Counted from the first letter of the stretch, positions 25,159 through 38,939 are shown. The stretch: DNA of 64,000 nt from Salvelinus alpinus (GCF_045679555.1 NC_092089.1:7037147-7101146), one strand, 5' to 3'. The notes: generated by a model from the sequence alone, not told the origin. Numbers and translations are program-made.

Positions 25159-25742
25159 CAGTACCAGTCAAAAGTTTGGACACACCTACTCATTCAAGGG
25201 TTTTTCTTTATTTTTACTATTTTCTACATTGTTGAATAATAGTGAAGACATGAAAACTATGAAATAACACATGGAATCATGTAGTAACCAAAAAAGTGAG
25301 AAACAAATCAAAATATATTAGATATTTTATATTCTTCAAAGAAGAGTCTTCTTCTTCCCCCTTTGCCTTGATGACAGCTTTGCACACTCTTGGCATTCTC
25401 TCAACCATTTTCATGAGGAATGCTTTTCCAACAGTTTTGAAGGAGTTCCCACATATGCTGAGCACTAGTTAGCTGATTTTCCTTCACTCTGCGGTCTAAC
25501 TCATCCCAATTGGGTTGAGGTCGGGTGATTGTGGAGGCCTGGTCATCTGATCCAGCAATCCATCACTCTCCTTCTTGGTCAATTAGCCCGTACATAACCT
25601 GGAGGTGTGTTGGGTCATTGTCCTGTTGAAAAACAAATGATAGTCCCACTAAGCGCAAACCAGATTGGATGGCGTATCACTGCAGAATGCTGTGGTAGCC
25701 ATGCTGGTTAAGTGTGCCTTGAATTCTAAATAAATTCCAGTT
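25159..25742 (-). mobile_element. Tc1-like transposon, truncated
   Basis: A TA dinucleotide precedes the terminus CAGTACCAGTCAAAAGTTTG, followed by GACACACCTACTCATTCAAG, the inverted-repeat end of a widespread salmonid Tc1 family. Inside it, the minus strand carries the C-terminal end of a transposase. The opposite terminus is missing: at about 25743 the sequence passes into a different repeat. Confidence 0.85.
25335..25600 (-). pseudogene. Tc1 transposase C-terminal remnant
   Basis: The minus-strand translation contains MVERMPRVCKAVIKAKG, a hallmark of the C-terminus of Tc1-like transposases. It is preceded, across frame breaks, by CAACCCAATTGGGATGAG-type sequence, where the NPIE (third catalytic residue) motif would lie. 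After the KAKG motif the homologous frame runs out into the terminal repeat. Catalytic Asp residues are not preserved in one frame. It is non-functional. Confidence 0.7.
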
Positions 25743-26160
25743 AAATTCTCTAAAATGACGTTGTAGGCGGCTTGTGGTAGAGCCATTAACATTTAATTAT
25801 TTGGCAACACCTCTGGTGGACATTCCTGCAGTCAGCATGCCAATTGCACGCTCCCTCAACTTGAGACATCTGTGGCATTGTGTTGTGTGACAAAACTGCA
25901 CATTTTAGAGTGGCCTTTTATTGTCCCCAGCACAAGGTGCACCTGTGTAATGATCATGCTGTTTAATCAGCTTCTTGATATACCACACCTGTCAGGTGGA
26001 TGGATTATCTTGTCAAAGGAGAAATACTAACAGGGATGTACACAAATTTGTGCACAGAATTTGAGAGAAATACGTTTTTTTGTGCGTAATGGAACATTTC
26101 TGGGATCTTTTATTTCAGCTCATGAAACATGGGACCAACACTTTACATGTTGTGTTTCAC
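25743..26160. mobile_element. Salmonid DNA-transposon-derived repeat fragment
   Basis: Characteristic words are CTCTGGTGGACATTCCTGCA, GTCAGCATGCCAATTGCACG, GCACAAGGTGCACCTGTGTA and CATGAAACATGGGACCAACA. This is an abundant salmonid element, probably Tc1-like and read from its 3' half. It abuts the preceding Tc1 fragment with no spacer, suggesting a nested or rearranged junction. Confidence 0.65.
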
Positions 26161-26638
26161 CTTTCACCTCAGAACGTGCGACATCGGTCGGATGCGGTGG
26201 ATTGAGACACATCCAGTACATAAAACAGACATCTCTCTCTTAAATTCAGGATTTTGATTGGAACTTAGATCAAACTACCGGTGAGTCAATCGCCTCAAGA
26301 GGGATTATTAAAGTTACTCATTTCCATCTTAAACATTCAGACTTGATTTGTCTTAACGAAAAAGGTATCAACCCCTACAAAAAAATGTCCATTAATTATA
26401 ATCCACATAATAATTCACATTTCCTGTTTCTGCAGGATTATGTCCCTGCTGTAAAAAACCCTGGGTCAAATTAAGATGCGGCATCTGTAGCAGAGGGAGT
26501 TTCTATATACTGTATTTGCCCTGCTCAGGTCTCCAGTCTCAGTCAGCAGGCTGTAACCTGAAAGGACATGACTGGAATTACACAAGTGAAGACAGATGGA
26601 TCAGCTAAAATCACAGCTAAAGGAACCAGAGAGAATGC
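26161..26638. other. Single-copy spacer before the giant array
   Basis: No gene seen; mixed AT-rich sequence. Confidence 0.4.
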
Positions 26639-29600
26639 AGAGTCATGGTGTCTCTGTGTATTATATTAACCAGCAGAGTCATGGTTTCTCTAAGTATTAT
26701 ATTAACCAACAAAGTCATGGCTTCTCTGTGTATTATATTAACCAGCAGAGTCATGGTTTCTCTGTGTATTATATTAACCAGCAGAGTCATGGTGTCTCTG
26801 TGTATTATATTAACCAGCAGAGTCATGGTTTCTCTGTGTATTATATTAACCAACAAAGTCATGGCTTCTCTGTGTATTATATTAACCAACAAAGTCATGG
26901 TTTCTCTGTGTATTATATTAACCAGCAGGGTCACGGTTACTCTGTGTATTATATTAACCAGCAAAGTCACGATTTCTCTGTGTATTATATTAACCAGCAA
27001 AGTCATGGTTTCTCTGTGTATTATATTGACCAACAAAGTCATGGTTTCTCTGTGTATTATATTGACCAACAAAGTCATGGTTTCTCTGTGTATTATATTA
27101 CCCAGCAAAGTCATGGTTTCTCTGTGTATTATATTGACCAACATAGTCATGGTTTCTCTGTGTATTATATTGACCAACAAAGTCATGCTTTCTCTGTGTA
27201 TTATATTGACCAACAAAGTCATGGTTTCTCTGTGTATTATATTAACCAACAAAGTCATGGTTTCTCTGTGTATTATATTGACCAACAAAGTCATGGTGTC
27301 TCTGTGTATTATATTAACCAGCAAATTCATGGTTTCTCTGTGTATTATATTGACAAACAAAGTCATGGTTTCTCTGTGTATTATATTAACCAGCAAAGTC
27401 ATGGCTTCTCTGTGTATTATATTGACCAACAAAGTCATGGTTTCTCTGTGTATTATATTAACCAGCAAAGTCATGGTTTCTCTGTGTATTATATTAACCA
27501 ACAAAGTCATGGTTTCTCTGTGTATTATATTAACCAGCAGAGTCATGGTTTCTCTAAGTATTATATTAACCAACAAAGTCATGGCTTCTCTGTGTATTAT
27601 ATTAACCAGCAGAGTCATGGTTTCTCTGTGTATTATATTAACCAACAAAGTCATGGCTTCTCTGTGTATTATATTAACCAGCAGAGTCATGGTTTCTCTG
27701 TGTATTATATTAACCAACAAAGTCATGGCTTCTCTGTGTATTATATTAACCAACAAAGTCATGGTTTCTCTGTGTATTATATTAACCAGCAGAGTCACGG
27801 TTACTCTGTGTATTATATTAACCAGCAAAGTCACGATTTCTCTGTGTATTATATTAACCAGCAAAGTCATGGTTTCTCTGTGTATTATATTGACCAACAA
27901 AGTCATGGTTTCTCTGTGTATTATATTGACCAACAAAGTCATGGTTTCTCTGTGTATTATATTACCCAGCAAAGTCATGGTTTCTCTGTGTATTATATTG
28001 ACCAACATAGTCATGGTTTCTCTGTGTATTATATTGACCAACAAAGTCATGCTTTCTCTGTGTATTATATTGACCAACAAAGTCATGGTTTCTCTGTGTA
28101 TTATATTAACCAACAAAGTCATGGTTTCTCTGTGTATTATATTGACCAACAAAGTCATGGTTTCTCTGTGTATTATATTAAACAGCAAAGTCATGGTGTC
28201 TCTGTGTATTATATTAACCAGCAAATTCATGGTTTCTCTGTGTATTATATTGACAAACAAAGTCATGGTTTCTCTGTGTATTATATTAACCAGCAGAGTC
28301 ATGGTTTCTCTAAGTATTATATTAACCAACAAAGTCATGGCTTCTCTGTGTATTATATTAACCAGCAGAGTCATGGTTTCTCTGTGTATTATATTAACCA
28401 ACAAAGTCATGGCTTCTCTGTGTATTATATTAACCAGCAGAGTCATGGTTTCTCTGTGTATTATATTAACCAACAAAGTCATGGCTTCTCTGTGTATTAT
28501 ATTAACCAACAAAGTCATGGTTTCTCTGTGTATTATATTAACCAGCAGAGTCACGGTTACTCTGTGTATTATATTAACCAGCAAAGTCACGATTTCTCTG
28601 TGTATTATATTAACCAGCAAAGTCATGGTTTCTCTGTGTATTATATTGACCAACAAAGTCATGGTTTCTCTGTGTATTATATTGACCAACAAAGTCATGG
28701 TTTCTCTGTGTATTATATTACCCAGCAAAGTCATGGTTTCTCTGTGTATTATATTGACCAACATAGTCATGGTTTCTCTGTGTATTATATTGACCAACAT
28801 AGTCATGGTTTCTCTGTGTATTATATTGACCAACAAAGTCATGCTTTCTCTGTGTATTATATTGACCAACAAAGTCATGGTTTCTCTGTGTATTATATTA
28901 ACCAACAAAGTCATGGTTTCTCTGTGTATTATATTGACCAACAAAGTCATGGTTTCTCTGTGTATTATATTAAACAGCAAAGTCATGGTGTCTCTGTGTA
29001 TTATATTAACCAGCAAATTCATGGTTTCTCTGTGTATTATATTGACAAACAAAGTCATGGTTTCTCTGTGTATTATATTAACCAGCAAAGTCATGGCTTC
29101 TCTGTGTATTATATTGACCAACAAAGTCATGGATTCTCTGTGTATTATATTAACCAGCAAAGTCATGGTTTCTCTGTGTATTATATTAACCAACAAAGTC
29201 ATGGTTTCTCTGTGTATTATATTAACCAGCAGAGTCATGGTTTCTCTAAATATTATATTAACCAACAAAGTCATGGCTTCTCTGTGTATTATATTAACCA
29301 GCAGAGTCATGGTTTCTCTGTGTATTATATTAACCAACAAAGTCATGGCTTCTCTGTGTATTATATTAACCAGCAGAGTCATGGTTTCTCTGTGTATTAT
29401 ATTAACCAACAAAGTCATGGCTTCTCTGTGTATTATATTAACCAACAAAGTCATGGTTTCTCTGTGTATTATATTAACCAGCAGAGTCAGGGTTACTCTG
29501 TGTATTATATTAACCAGCAAAGTCACGATTTCTCTGTGTATTATATTAACCAGCAAAGTCATGGTTTCTCTGTGTATTATATTGACCAACAAAGTCATGG

Positions 29601-32600
29601 TTTCTCTGTGTATTATATTGACCAACAAAGTCATGGTTTCTCTGTGTATTATATTACCCAGCAAAGTCATGGTTTCTCTGTGTATTATATTGACCAACAT
29701 AGTCATGGTTTCTCTGTGTATTATATTGACCAACAAAGTCATGCTTTCTCTGTGTATTATATTGACCAACAAAGTCTTGGTTTCTCTGTGTATTATATTA
29801 ACCAACAAAGTCATGGTTTCTCTGTGTATTATATTGACCAACAAAGTCATGGTTTCTCTGTGTATTATATTAAACAGCAAAGTCATGGTGTCTCTGTGTA
29901 TTATATTAACCAGCAAATTCATGGTTTCTCTGTGTATTATATTGACAAACAAAGTCATGGTTTCTCTGTGTATTATATTAACCAGCAAAGTCATGGCTTC
30001 TCTGTGTATTATATTGACCAACAAAGTCATGGTTTCTCTGTGTATTATATTAACCAGCAAAGTCATGGTTTCTCTGTGTATTATATTAACCAGCAAAGTC
30101 ATGGTTTCTCTGTGTATTATATTGACCAACAAAGTCATGGCTTCTCTGTGTATTATATTGACCAACAAAGTCATGGTTTCTCTGTGTATTATATTGACGA
30201 ACAAAGTCATGGCTTCTCTGTGTATTATATTGACCAACAAAGTCATGGTTTCTCTGTGTATTATATTAACCAACAAAGTCATGGTTTCTCTGTATTATAT
30301 TAACCAACAAAGTCATGGTTTCTCTGTGTATTATATTAACCAACAAAGTCATGGTTTCTCTGTGTATTATATTAACCAGCAAGGTTTCTTTGTGTGTTAT
30401 ATTAACCAGCAAAGTCATGGTTTCTCTGTGTATTATATTAACCAACAAAGTCATGGTTTCTCTGTGTATTATATTGACCAACAAAGTCATGGTTTCTCTG
30501 TGTATTATATTGACCAACATAGTCATGGTTTCTCTGTGTATTATATTAACCAACAAAGTCATGGTTTCTCTGTGTATTATATTGACCAACATAGTCATGG
30601 TTTCTCTGTGTATTATATTGACCAACAAAGTCATGCTTTCTCTGTGTATTATATTGACCAACAAAGTCATGGTTTCTCTGTGTATTATATTAACCAACAA
30701 AGTCATGGTTTCTCTGTGTATTATATTAAACAGCAAAGTCATGGTGTCTCTGTGTATTATATTAACCAGCAAATTCATGGTTTCTCTGTGTATTATATTG
30801 ACAAACAAAGTCATGGTTTCTCTGTGTATTATATTAACCAGCAAAGTCATGGCTTCTCTGTGTATTATATTGACCAACAAAGTCATGGATTCTCTGTGTA
30901 TTATATTAACCAGCAAAGTCATGGTTTCTCTGTGTATTATATTAACCAACAAAGTCATGGTTTCTCTGTGTATTATATTAACCAGCAGAGTCATGGTTTC
31001 TCTAAATATTATATTAACCAACAAAGTCATGGCTTCTCTGTGTATTATATTAACCAGCAGAGTCATGGTTTCTCTGTGTATTATATTAACCAACAAAGTC
31101 ATGGCTTCTCTGTGTATTATATTAACCAGCAGAGTCATGGTTTCTCTGTGTATTATATTAACCAACAAAGTCATGGCTTCTCTGTGTATTATATTAACCA
31201 ACAAAGTCATGGTTTCTCTGTGTATTATATTAACCAGCAGAGTCACGGTTACTCTGTGTATTAAATTAACCAGCAAAGTCACGATTTCTCTGTGTATTAT
31301 ATTAACCAGCAAAGTCATGGTTTCTCTGTGTATTATATTGACCAACAAAGTCATGGTTTCTCTGTGTATTATATTGACCAACAAAGTCATGGTTTCTCTG
31401 TGTATTATATTACCCAGCAAAGTCATGGTTTCTCTGTGTATTATATTGACCAACATAGTCATGGTTTCTCTGTGTATTATATTGACCAACAAAGTCATGC
31501 TTTCTCTGTGTATTATATTGACCAACAAAGTCATGGTTTCTCTGTGTATTATATTAACCAACAAAGTCATGGTTTCTCTGTGTATTATATTGACCAACAA
31601 AGTCATGGTTTCTCTGTGTATTATATTAAACAGCAAAGTCATGGTGTCTCTGTGTATTATATTAACCAGCAAATTCATGGTTTCTCTGTGTATTATATTG
31701 ACAAACAAAGTCATGGTTTCTCTGTGTATTATATTAACCAGCAAAGTCATGGCTTCTCTGTGTATTATATTGACCAACAAAGTCATGGTTTCTCTGTGTA
31801 TTATATTGACCAACAAAGTCATGGTTTCTCTGTGTATTATATTACCCAGCAAAGTCATGGTTTCTCTGTGTATTATATTGACCAACATAGTCATGGTTTC
31901 TCTGTGTATTATATTGACCAACAAAGTCATGCTTTCTCTGTGTATTATATTGACCAACAAAGTCATGGTTTCTCTGTGTATTATATTAACCAGCAAAGTC
32001 ATGGTTTCTCTGTGTATTATATTGACCAACAAAGTCATGGCTTCTCTGTGTATTATATTGACCAACAAAGTCATGGTTTCTCTGTGTATTATATTGACGA
32101 ACAAAGTCATGGCTTCTCTGTGTATTATATTGACCAACAAAGTCATGGTTTCTCTGTGTATTATATTAACCAACAAAGTCATGGTTTCTCTGTGTATTAT
32201 ATTAACCAACAAAGTCATGGTTTCTCTGTGTATTATATTAACCAACAAAGTCATGGTTTCTCTGTGTATTATATTAACCAGCAAGGTTTCTTTGTGTGTT
32301 ATATTAACCAGCAAAGTCATGGTTTCTCTGTGTATTATATTAACCAACAAAGTCATGGTTTCTCTGTGTATTATATTGACCAACAAAGTCATGGTTTCTC
32401 TGTGTATTATATTGACCAACATAGTCATGGTTTCTCTGTGTATTATATTAACCAACAAAGTCATGGTTTCTCTGTGTATTATATTGTTCAACAAAGTCAT
32501 GGTTTCTCTGTGTATTATATTGACCAACATAGTCATGGTTTCTCTGTGTATTATATTGACCAACAGTCATGGTTTCTCTGTGTATTATATTAACCATCAA

Positions 32601-35262
32601 AGTCATGGTTTCTCTGTGTATTATATTAACCAACAAAGTCATGGTTTCTCTGTGTATTATATTGACCAACAAAGTCAAGGTTTCTCTGTGTATTATATTA
32701 ACCAGCAGAGTCATGGTGTCTCTGTGTATTATATTAACCAGCAAATTCATGGTTTCTCTGTGTATTATATTGACCAACAAAGTCATGGTTTCTCTGTGTA
32801 TTATATTGACCAACAACGTCATGGTGTCTCTTTGTATTATATTGACCAACAAAGTCATGGCTTCTCTGTGTATTATATTGACCAACAAAGTCATGGTTTC
32901 TCTGTGTATTATATTGACCAACAAAGTCATGGCTTCTCTGTGTATTATATTGACCAACAAAGTCATGGCTTCTCTGTGTATTATATTGACCAACAAAGTC
33001 ATGGTTTCTCTGTGTATTATATTAACCAACAAAGTCATGGTTTCTCTGTGTATTATATCGACCATCAAAGTCATGGTGTCTCTGTGTATTATATTAACCA
33101 GCAAAGTCATGGTGTCTCTGTGTATTATATTAACCAGCAAATTCATGGTTTCTCTGTGTATTATATTGACCAACAAAGTCATGGTTTCTCTGTGTATTAT
33201 ATTAACCAGCAAAGTCATGGATTCTCTGTGTATTATATTAACCAACAAAGTCATGGTTTCTCTGTGTATTATATTAACCAGCAAAGTCATGGTTTCTGTG
33301 TGTATTATATTGACCAACAAAGTCATGGTTTCTCTGTGTATTATATTGACCAACAAAGTCATGGTTTCTCTGTGTATTATATTAACCAGCAAAGTCATGG
33401 TTTCTCTGTGTATTATATTGACCAACAAAGTCATGGCTTCTCTGTGTATTATATTGACCAACAAAGTCACGGTTTCTCTTTGTATTATATTAACCAACAA
33501 AGTCATGGTTTCTCTGTGTATTATATTGACCAACAAAGTCATGGCTTCTTTGTGTATTATATTGACCAACAAAGTCATGGTTTCTCTGTGTATTATATTA
33601 ACCAACAAAGTCATGGTTTCTCTGTGTATTATATTAACCAACAAAGTCATGGTTTCTCTGTGTATTATATTAACCAACAAAGTCATGGTTTCTCTGTGTG
33701 TTATATTAACCAGCAAAGTCATGGTTTCTCTGTGTATTATATTACCCAGCAAAGTCATGGTTTCTCTGTGTATTATATTGACCAACATAGTCATGGTTTC
33801 TCTGTGTATTATATTAACCGACAAAGTCATGGTTTCTCTGTGTATTATATCGACCATCAAAGTCATGGTGTCTCTGTGTATTATATTAACCAGCAAAGTC
33901 ATGGTGTCTCTGTGTATTATATTAACCAGCAAATTCATGGTTTCTCTGTGTATTATATTGACCAACAAAGTCATGGTTTCTCTGTGTATTATATTAACCA
34001 GCAAAGTCATGGATTCTCTGTGTATTATATTAACCAACAAAGTCATGGTTTCTCTGTGTATTATATTAACCAGCAAAGTCATGGTTTCTCTGTGTATTAT
34101 ATTAACCAGCAAAGTCATGGTTTCTGTGTGTATTATATTGACCAACAAAGTCATGGTTTCTCTGTGTATTATATTGACCAACAAAGTCATGGTTTCTCTG
34201 TGTATTATATTAACCAGCAAAGTCATGGTTTCTCTGTGTATTATATTGACCAACAAAGTCATGGCTTCTCTGTGTATTATATTGACCAACAAAGTCACGG
34301 TTTCTCTTTGTATTATATTAACCAACAAAGTCATGGTTTCTCTGTGTATTATATTGACCAACAAAGTCATGGCTTCTCTGTGTATTATATTGACCAACAA
34401 AGTCATGGTTTCTCTGTGTATTATATTAACCAACAAAGTCATGGTTTCTCTGTGTATTATATTAATCAACAAAGTCATGGTTTCTCTGTGTATTATATTA
34501 ACCAACAAAGTCATGGTTTCTCTGTGTATTATATTAACCAACAAAGTCATGGTTTCTCTGTGTATTATATTAACCAGCAGAGTCATGGTGTCTCTGTGTA
34601 TTATATTAACCAGCAAATTCATGGTTTCTCTGTGTATTATATTGACCAACAAAGTCATGGTGTCTCTGTGTATTATATTGACCAACAAAGTCATGGTTTC
34701 TCTGTGTATTATATTAACCAACAGTCATGGTTTCTCTGTGTATTATATTGACCAACAAAGTCATGGTTTCTCTGTGTATTATATTGACCAACAAAGTCAT
34801 GGCTTCTGTGTGTATTATATTGACCAACAAAGTCATGGCTTCTCTGTGTATTATATTGACCAACAAAGTCATGGTTTCTCTGTGTATTATATTGACCAAC
34901 AAAGTCATAGTTTCTCTGTGTATTATATTAACCAGCAAAGTCATGGCTTCTCTGTGTATTATATTGACCAACAAAGTCATGGTTTCTCTGTGTATTATAT
35001 TAACCAGCAAAGTCATGGTTTCTCTGTGTATTATATTGACCAACAAAGTCATGGCTTCTCTGTGTATTATATTGACCAACAAAGTCATGGTTTCTCTGTG
35101 TATTATACTGACCAACAAAGTCATGGCTTCTCTGTGTATTATATTGACCAACAAAGTCATGGTTTCTCTGTGTATTATACTAACCAACAAAGTCATGGTT
35201 TCTCTGTGTATTATATTGACCAACAAAGTCATGGTTTCTCTGTGTATTATATTGACCAACAA
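26639..35262. repeat. Giant 36-bp minisatellite, about 239 copies, with higher-order repeats
   Basis: The unit contains AGTCATGGTTTCTCTGTGTA followed by TTATATTAACCAACAA. 36 is a multiple of 3 and the unit lacks stops in several frames, so both strands show open frames of over 1000 codons; these are artefacts. Marked unit variants (TCTAAGTATT, CACGGTTACT, CACGATTTCT, TTACCCAGCA, CAACATAGTC, CATGCTTTCT, AAATTCATGG, GACAAACAAA) recur in that order. The CACGGTTAC mark is at 26931, 27795, 28551 and (as CAGGGTTAC) 29487. This gives higher-order periods of 864, 756 and 936 bp, or 24, 21 and 26 units. Confidence 0.98.
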
Positions 35263-35385
35263 ATTCTACCACATGAGCATAATCATATTATCAGAGTTTG
35301 TCACAATGTTTTTATCATCAGGAGGTTATCAAACAACAGGGCTCTTTTGAACCACAATCTGAATGAAACACTGTCCTCTACACAC
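35263..35385. other. Short single-copy spacer
   Basis: About 120 bp separates the 36-bp and 33-bp arrays. Nothing recognised. Confidence 0.5.
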
Positions 35386-37720
35386 CACAGGGTAACACCC
35401 TCCTGTCCTCTACACGCCACAGGGTAACACCCCCCTGTCCTCTACACGCCACAGGGTAACACCCTCCCGTCCTCTACACACCCCAGGGTAACACCCTCCC
35501 GTCCTCTACACACCACAGGGTAACACCCTCCCGTCCTCTACACACCACAGGGTAACACCCTCCCGTCCTCTACACACCACAGGGTAACACCCTCCCGTCC
35601 TCTACACACCACAGGGTAACACCCTCCCGTCCTCTACACACCACAGGGTAACACCCTCCCGTCCTCTACACACCACAGGGTAACACCCTCCCGTCCTCTA
35701 CACACCACAGGGTAACACCCTCCCGTCCTCTACACACCACAGGGTAACACCCTCCCGTCCTCTACACACCACAGGGTAACACCCTCCCGTCCTCTACACA
35801 CCACAGGGTAACACCCTCCCGTCCTCTACACACCACAGGGTAACACCCTCCCGTCCTCTACACACCACAGGGTAACACCCTCCCGTCCTCTACACACCCC
35901 AGGGTAACACCCTCCCGTCCTCGACACACCCCAGGGTAACACCCTCCCGTCCTCTACACACCCCAGGGTAACACCCTCCCGTCCTCTACACACCCCAGGG
36001 TAACACCCTCCCGTCCTCTACACACCACAGGGTAACACCCTCCCGTCCTCTACACACCACAGGGTAACACCCTCCCGTCCTCTACACACCACAGGGTAAC
36101 ACCCTCCCGTCCTCTACACACCACAGGGTAACACCCTCCCGTCCTCTACACACCACAGGGTACACCCTCCCGTCCTCTACACACCACAGGGTACCACCCT
36201 CCTGTCCTCTACACACCACAGGGTAACACCCTCCTGTCCTCTTGTCCTCTACACACCACAGGGTAACACCCTCCTGTCCTCTACACACCACAGGGTAACA
36301 CCCTCCTGTCCTCTACACACCACAGGGTAACACCCCCCCTGTCCTCTACACACCACAGGGTAACACCCTCCCGTCCTCTACACACCACAGGGTAACACCC
36401 TCCCGTCCTCTACACACCACAGGGTAACACCCTCCCGTCCTCTACACACCACAGGGTAACACCCTCCCGTCCTCTACACACCACAGGGTAACACCCTCCC
36501 GTCCTCTACACACCACAGGGTAACACCCTCCCGTCCTCTACACACCACAGGGTAACACCCTCCCGTCCTCTACACACCACAGGGTAACACCCTCCCGTCC
36601 TCTACACACCACAGGGTAACACCCTCCCGTCCTCTACACACCACAGGGTAACACCCTCCCGTCCTCTACACACCACAGGGTAACACCCTCCCGTCCTCTA
36701 CACACCACAGGGTAACACCCTCCCGTCCTCTACACACCACAGGGTAACACCCTCCCGTCCTCTACACACCACAGGGTAACACCCTCCCGTCCTCGACACA
36801 CCACAGGGTAACACCCTCCCGTCCTCGACACACCACAGGGTAACACCCTCCCGTCCTCTACACACCCCAGGGTAACACCCTCCCGTCCTCGACACACCCC
36901 AGGGTAACACCCTCCCGTCCTCTACACACCCCAGGGTAACACCCTCCCGTCCTCTACACACCACAGGGTAACACCCTCCCGTCCTCTACACACCACAGGG
37001 TAACACCCTCCCGTCCTCTACACACCACAGGGTAACACCCTCCCGTCCTCTACACACCACAGGGTACACCCTCCCGTCCTCTACACACCACAGGGTACAC
37101 CCTCCCGTCCTCTACACACCACAGGGTACCACCCTCCTGTCCTCTTGTCCTCTACACACCACAGGGTAACACCCTCCTGTCCTCTACACACCACAGGGTA
37201 ACACCCTCCTGTCCTCTACACACCACAGGGTAACACCCTCCTGTCCTCTACACACCACAGGGTAACACCCTCCTGTCCTCTACACACCACAGGGTAACAC
37301 CCTCCTGTCCTCTACACACCACAGGGTAACACCCTCCTGTCCTCTACACACCACAGGGTAACACCCTCCTGTCCTCTACACACCACAGGGTAACACCCTC
37401 CTGTCCTCTACACACCACAGGGTAACACCCTCCTGTCCTCTACACACCACAGGGTAACACCCTCCTGTCCTCTACACACCACAGGGTAACACCCTCCTGT
37501 CCTCTACACACCACAGGGTAACACCCTCCTGTCCTCTACACACCACAGGGTAACACCCTCCTGTCCTCTACACACCACAGGGTAACACCCTCCTGTCCTC
37601 GACACACCACAGGGTAACACCCTCCTGTCCTCGACACACCACAGGGTAACACCCTCCTGTCCTCGACACACCACAGGGTAACACCCCCCTGTCCTCTACA
37701 CACCACAGGGTAACACCCTC
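35386..37720. repeat. 33-bp minisatellite, about 70 copies
   Basis: The unit contains CAGGGTAACACCCTCCCGTC and CTCTACACACCAC. Blocks of CCCGTCC units (35.45-36.16, 36.35-37.12 kb) alternate with CCTGTCC blocks, and CACCCC/CACCAC and CTCGAC/CTCTAC variants cluster. AGGGT-AAC-ACCCT in each unit is a short hairpin. Confidence 0.97.
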
Positions 37721-37869
37721 CTGTCCTCTACACCCTCCCCTCTCCTGTCCTCTACACCCTCCCCTCTCCTCTCCACCCTCCCCTCCCCTGTCCTCTACAC
37801 CCTCCCCTCTCCTGTCCTCTACACCCTCCCCTCTCCTGTCCTCTACACCCTCCCCTCTCCTGTCCTCTA
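37721..37869 (+). repeat. 24-bp minisatellite, pyrimidine-strand orientation, about 6 copies
   Basis: The unit contains CCTCTACACCCTCCCCTCTC followed by CTGT. It follows the 33-bp array directly and looks like a shortened derivative of the 33-bp unit. Confidence 0.92.
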
Positions 37870-37876
37870 AGATCAC

Positions 37877-38936
37877 GGGAGGGTGTAGAGGACAGGAGAG
37901 GGGAGGGTGTAGAGGGCAGGAGAGGGGAGGGTGTAGAGGAGAGGGGGGGAGGGTGTAGAGGAGAGGAGGGGAGGGTGTAGAGGAGAGGAGAGGGGAGGGT
38001 GTAGAGGACAGGAGAGGGGAGGGTGTAGAGGACAGGAGAGGGGAGGGTGTAGAGGACAGGAGAGGGGAGGGTGTAGAGGACAGGAGAGGGGAGGGTGTAG
38101 AGGACAGGAGAGGGGAGGGTGTAGAGGACAGGAGAGGGGAGGGTGTAGAGGACAGGAGAGGGGAGGGTGTAGAGGACAGGAGAGGGGAGGGTGTAGAGGA
38201 CAGGAGAGGGGAGGGTGTAGAGGACAGGAGAGGGGAGGGTGTAGAGGACAGGAGAGGGGAGGGTGTAGAGGACAGGAGAGGGGAGGGTGTAGAGGACAGG
38301 AGAGGGGAGGGTGTAGAGGACAGGAGAGGGGAGGGTGTAGAGGACAGGAGAGGGGAGGGTGTAGAGGAGAGGAGAGGGGAGGGTGTAGAGGACAGGAGAG
38401 GGGAGGGTGTAGAGGACAGGAGAGGGGAGGGTGTAGAGGAGAGGAGAGGGGAGGGTGTAGAGGAGAGGAGAGGGGAGGGTGTAGAGGAGAGGAGAGGGGA
38501 GGGTGTAGAGGAGAGGAGAGGGGAGGGTGTAGAGGAGAGGAGAGGGGAGGGTGTAGAGGAGAGGAGAGGGGAGGGTGTAGAGGAGAGGAGAGGGGAGGGT
38601 GTAGAGGAGAGGAGAGGGGAGGGTGTAGAGGAGAGGAGGGGAGGGTGTAGAGGAGAGGAGGGGAGGGTGTAGAGGAGAGGAGAGGGGAGGGTGTAGAGGA
38701 CAGGAGGGGAGGGTGTAGAGGAGAGGAGGGGAGGGTGTAGAGGAGAGGAGAGGGGAGGGTGTAGAGGACAGGAGAGGGGAGGGTGTAGAGGACAGGAGAC
38801 TGGAGGGTGTAGAGGACAGGAGAGGGGAGGGTGCAGAGGACAGGAGACTGGAGGGTGTAGAGGACAGGAGAGGGGAGGGTGTAGAGGACAGGAGAGGGGA
38901 GGGTGTAGAGGACAGGAGAGGGGAGGGTGTAGAGGA
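37877..38936 (-). repeat. Same 24-bp minisatellite, inverted orientation, about 44 copies
   Basis: After an 8-bp asymmetric centre (AAGATCAC) the array continues as the reverse complement: GAGGACAGGAGAGGGGAGGG then TGTA. CAGGAGAGG units dominate the left half and GAGGAGAGG units the middle, with 19-21-bp short units near 37.95 and 38.63-38.72 kb. Confidence 0.96.
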
Positions 38937-38939
38937 CAA

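Noticed and set aside
26596..35427. Very long open frames (over 1200 codons) on both strands, for example a SHGFSVYYINQQ repeat protein
   Set aside because: The 36-bp period is a multiple of 3 and the unit lacks stops in several frames and both strands at once; frame changes follow array indels, and there is no promoter, splice signal or non-repeat domain.
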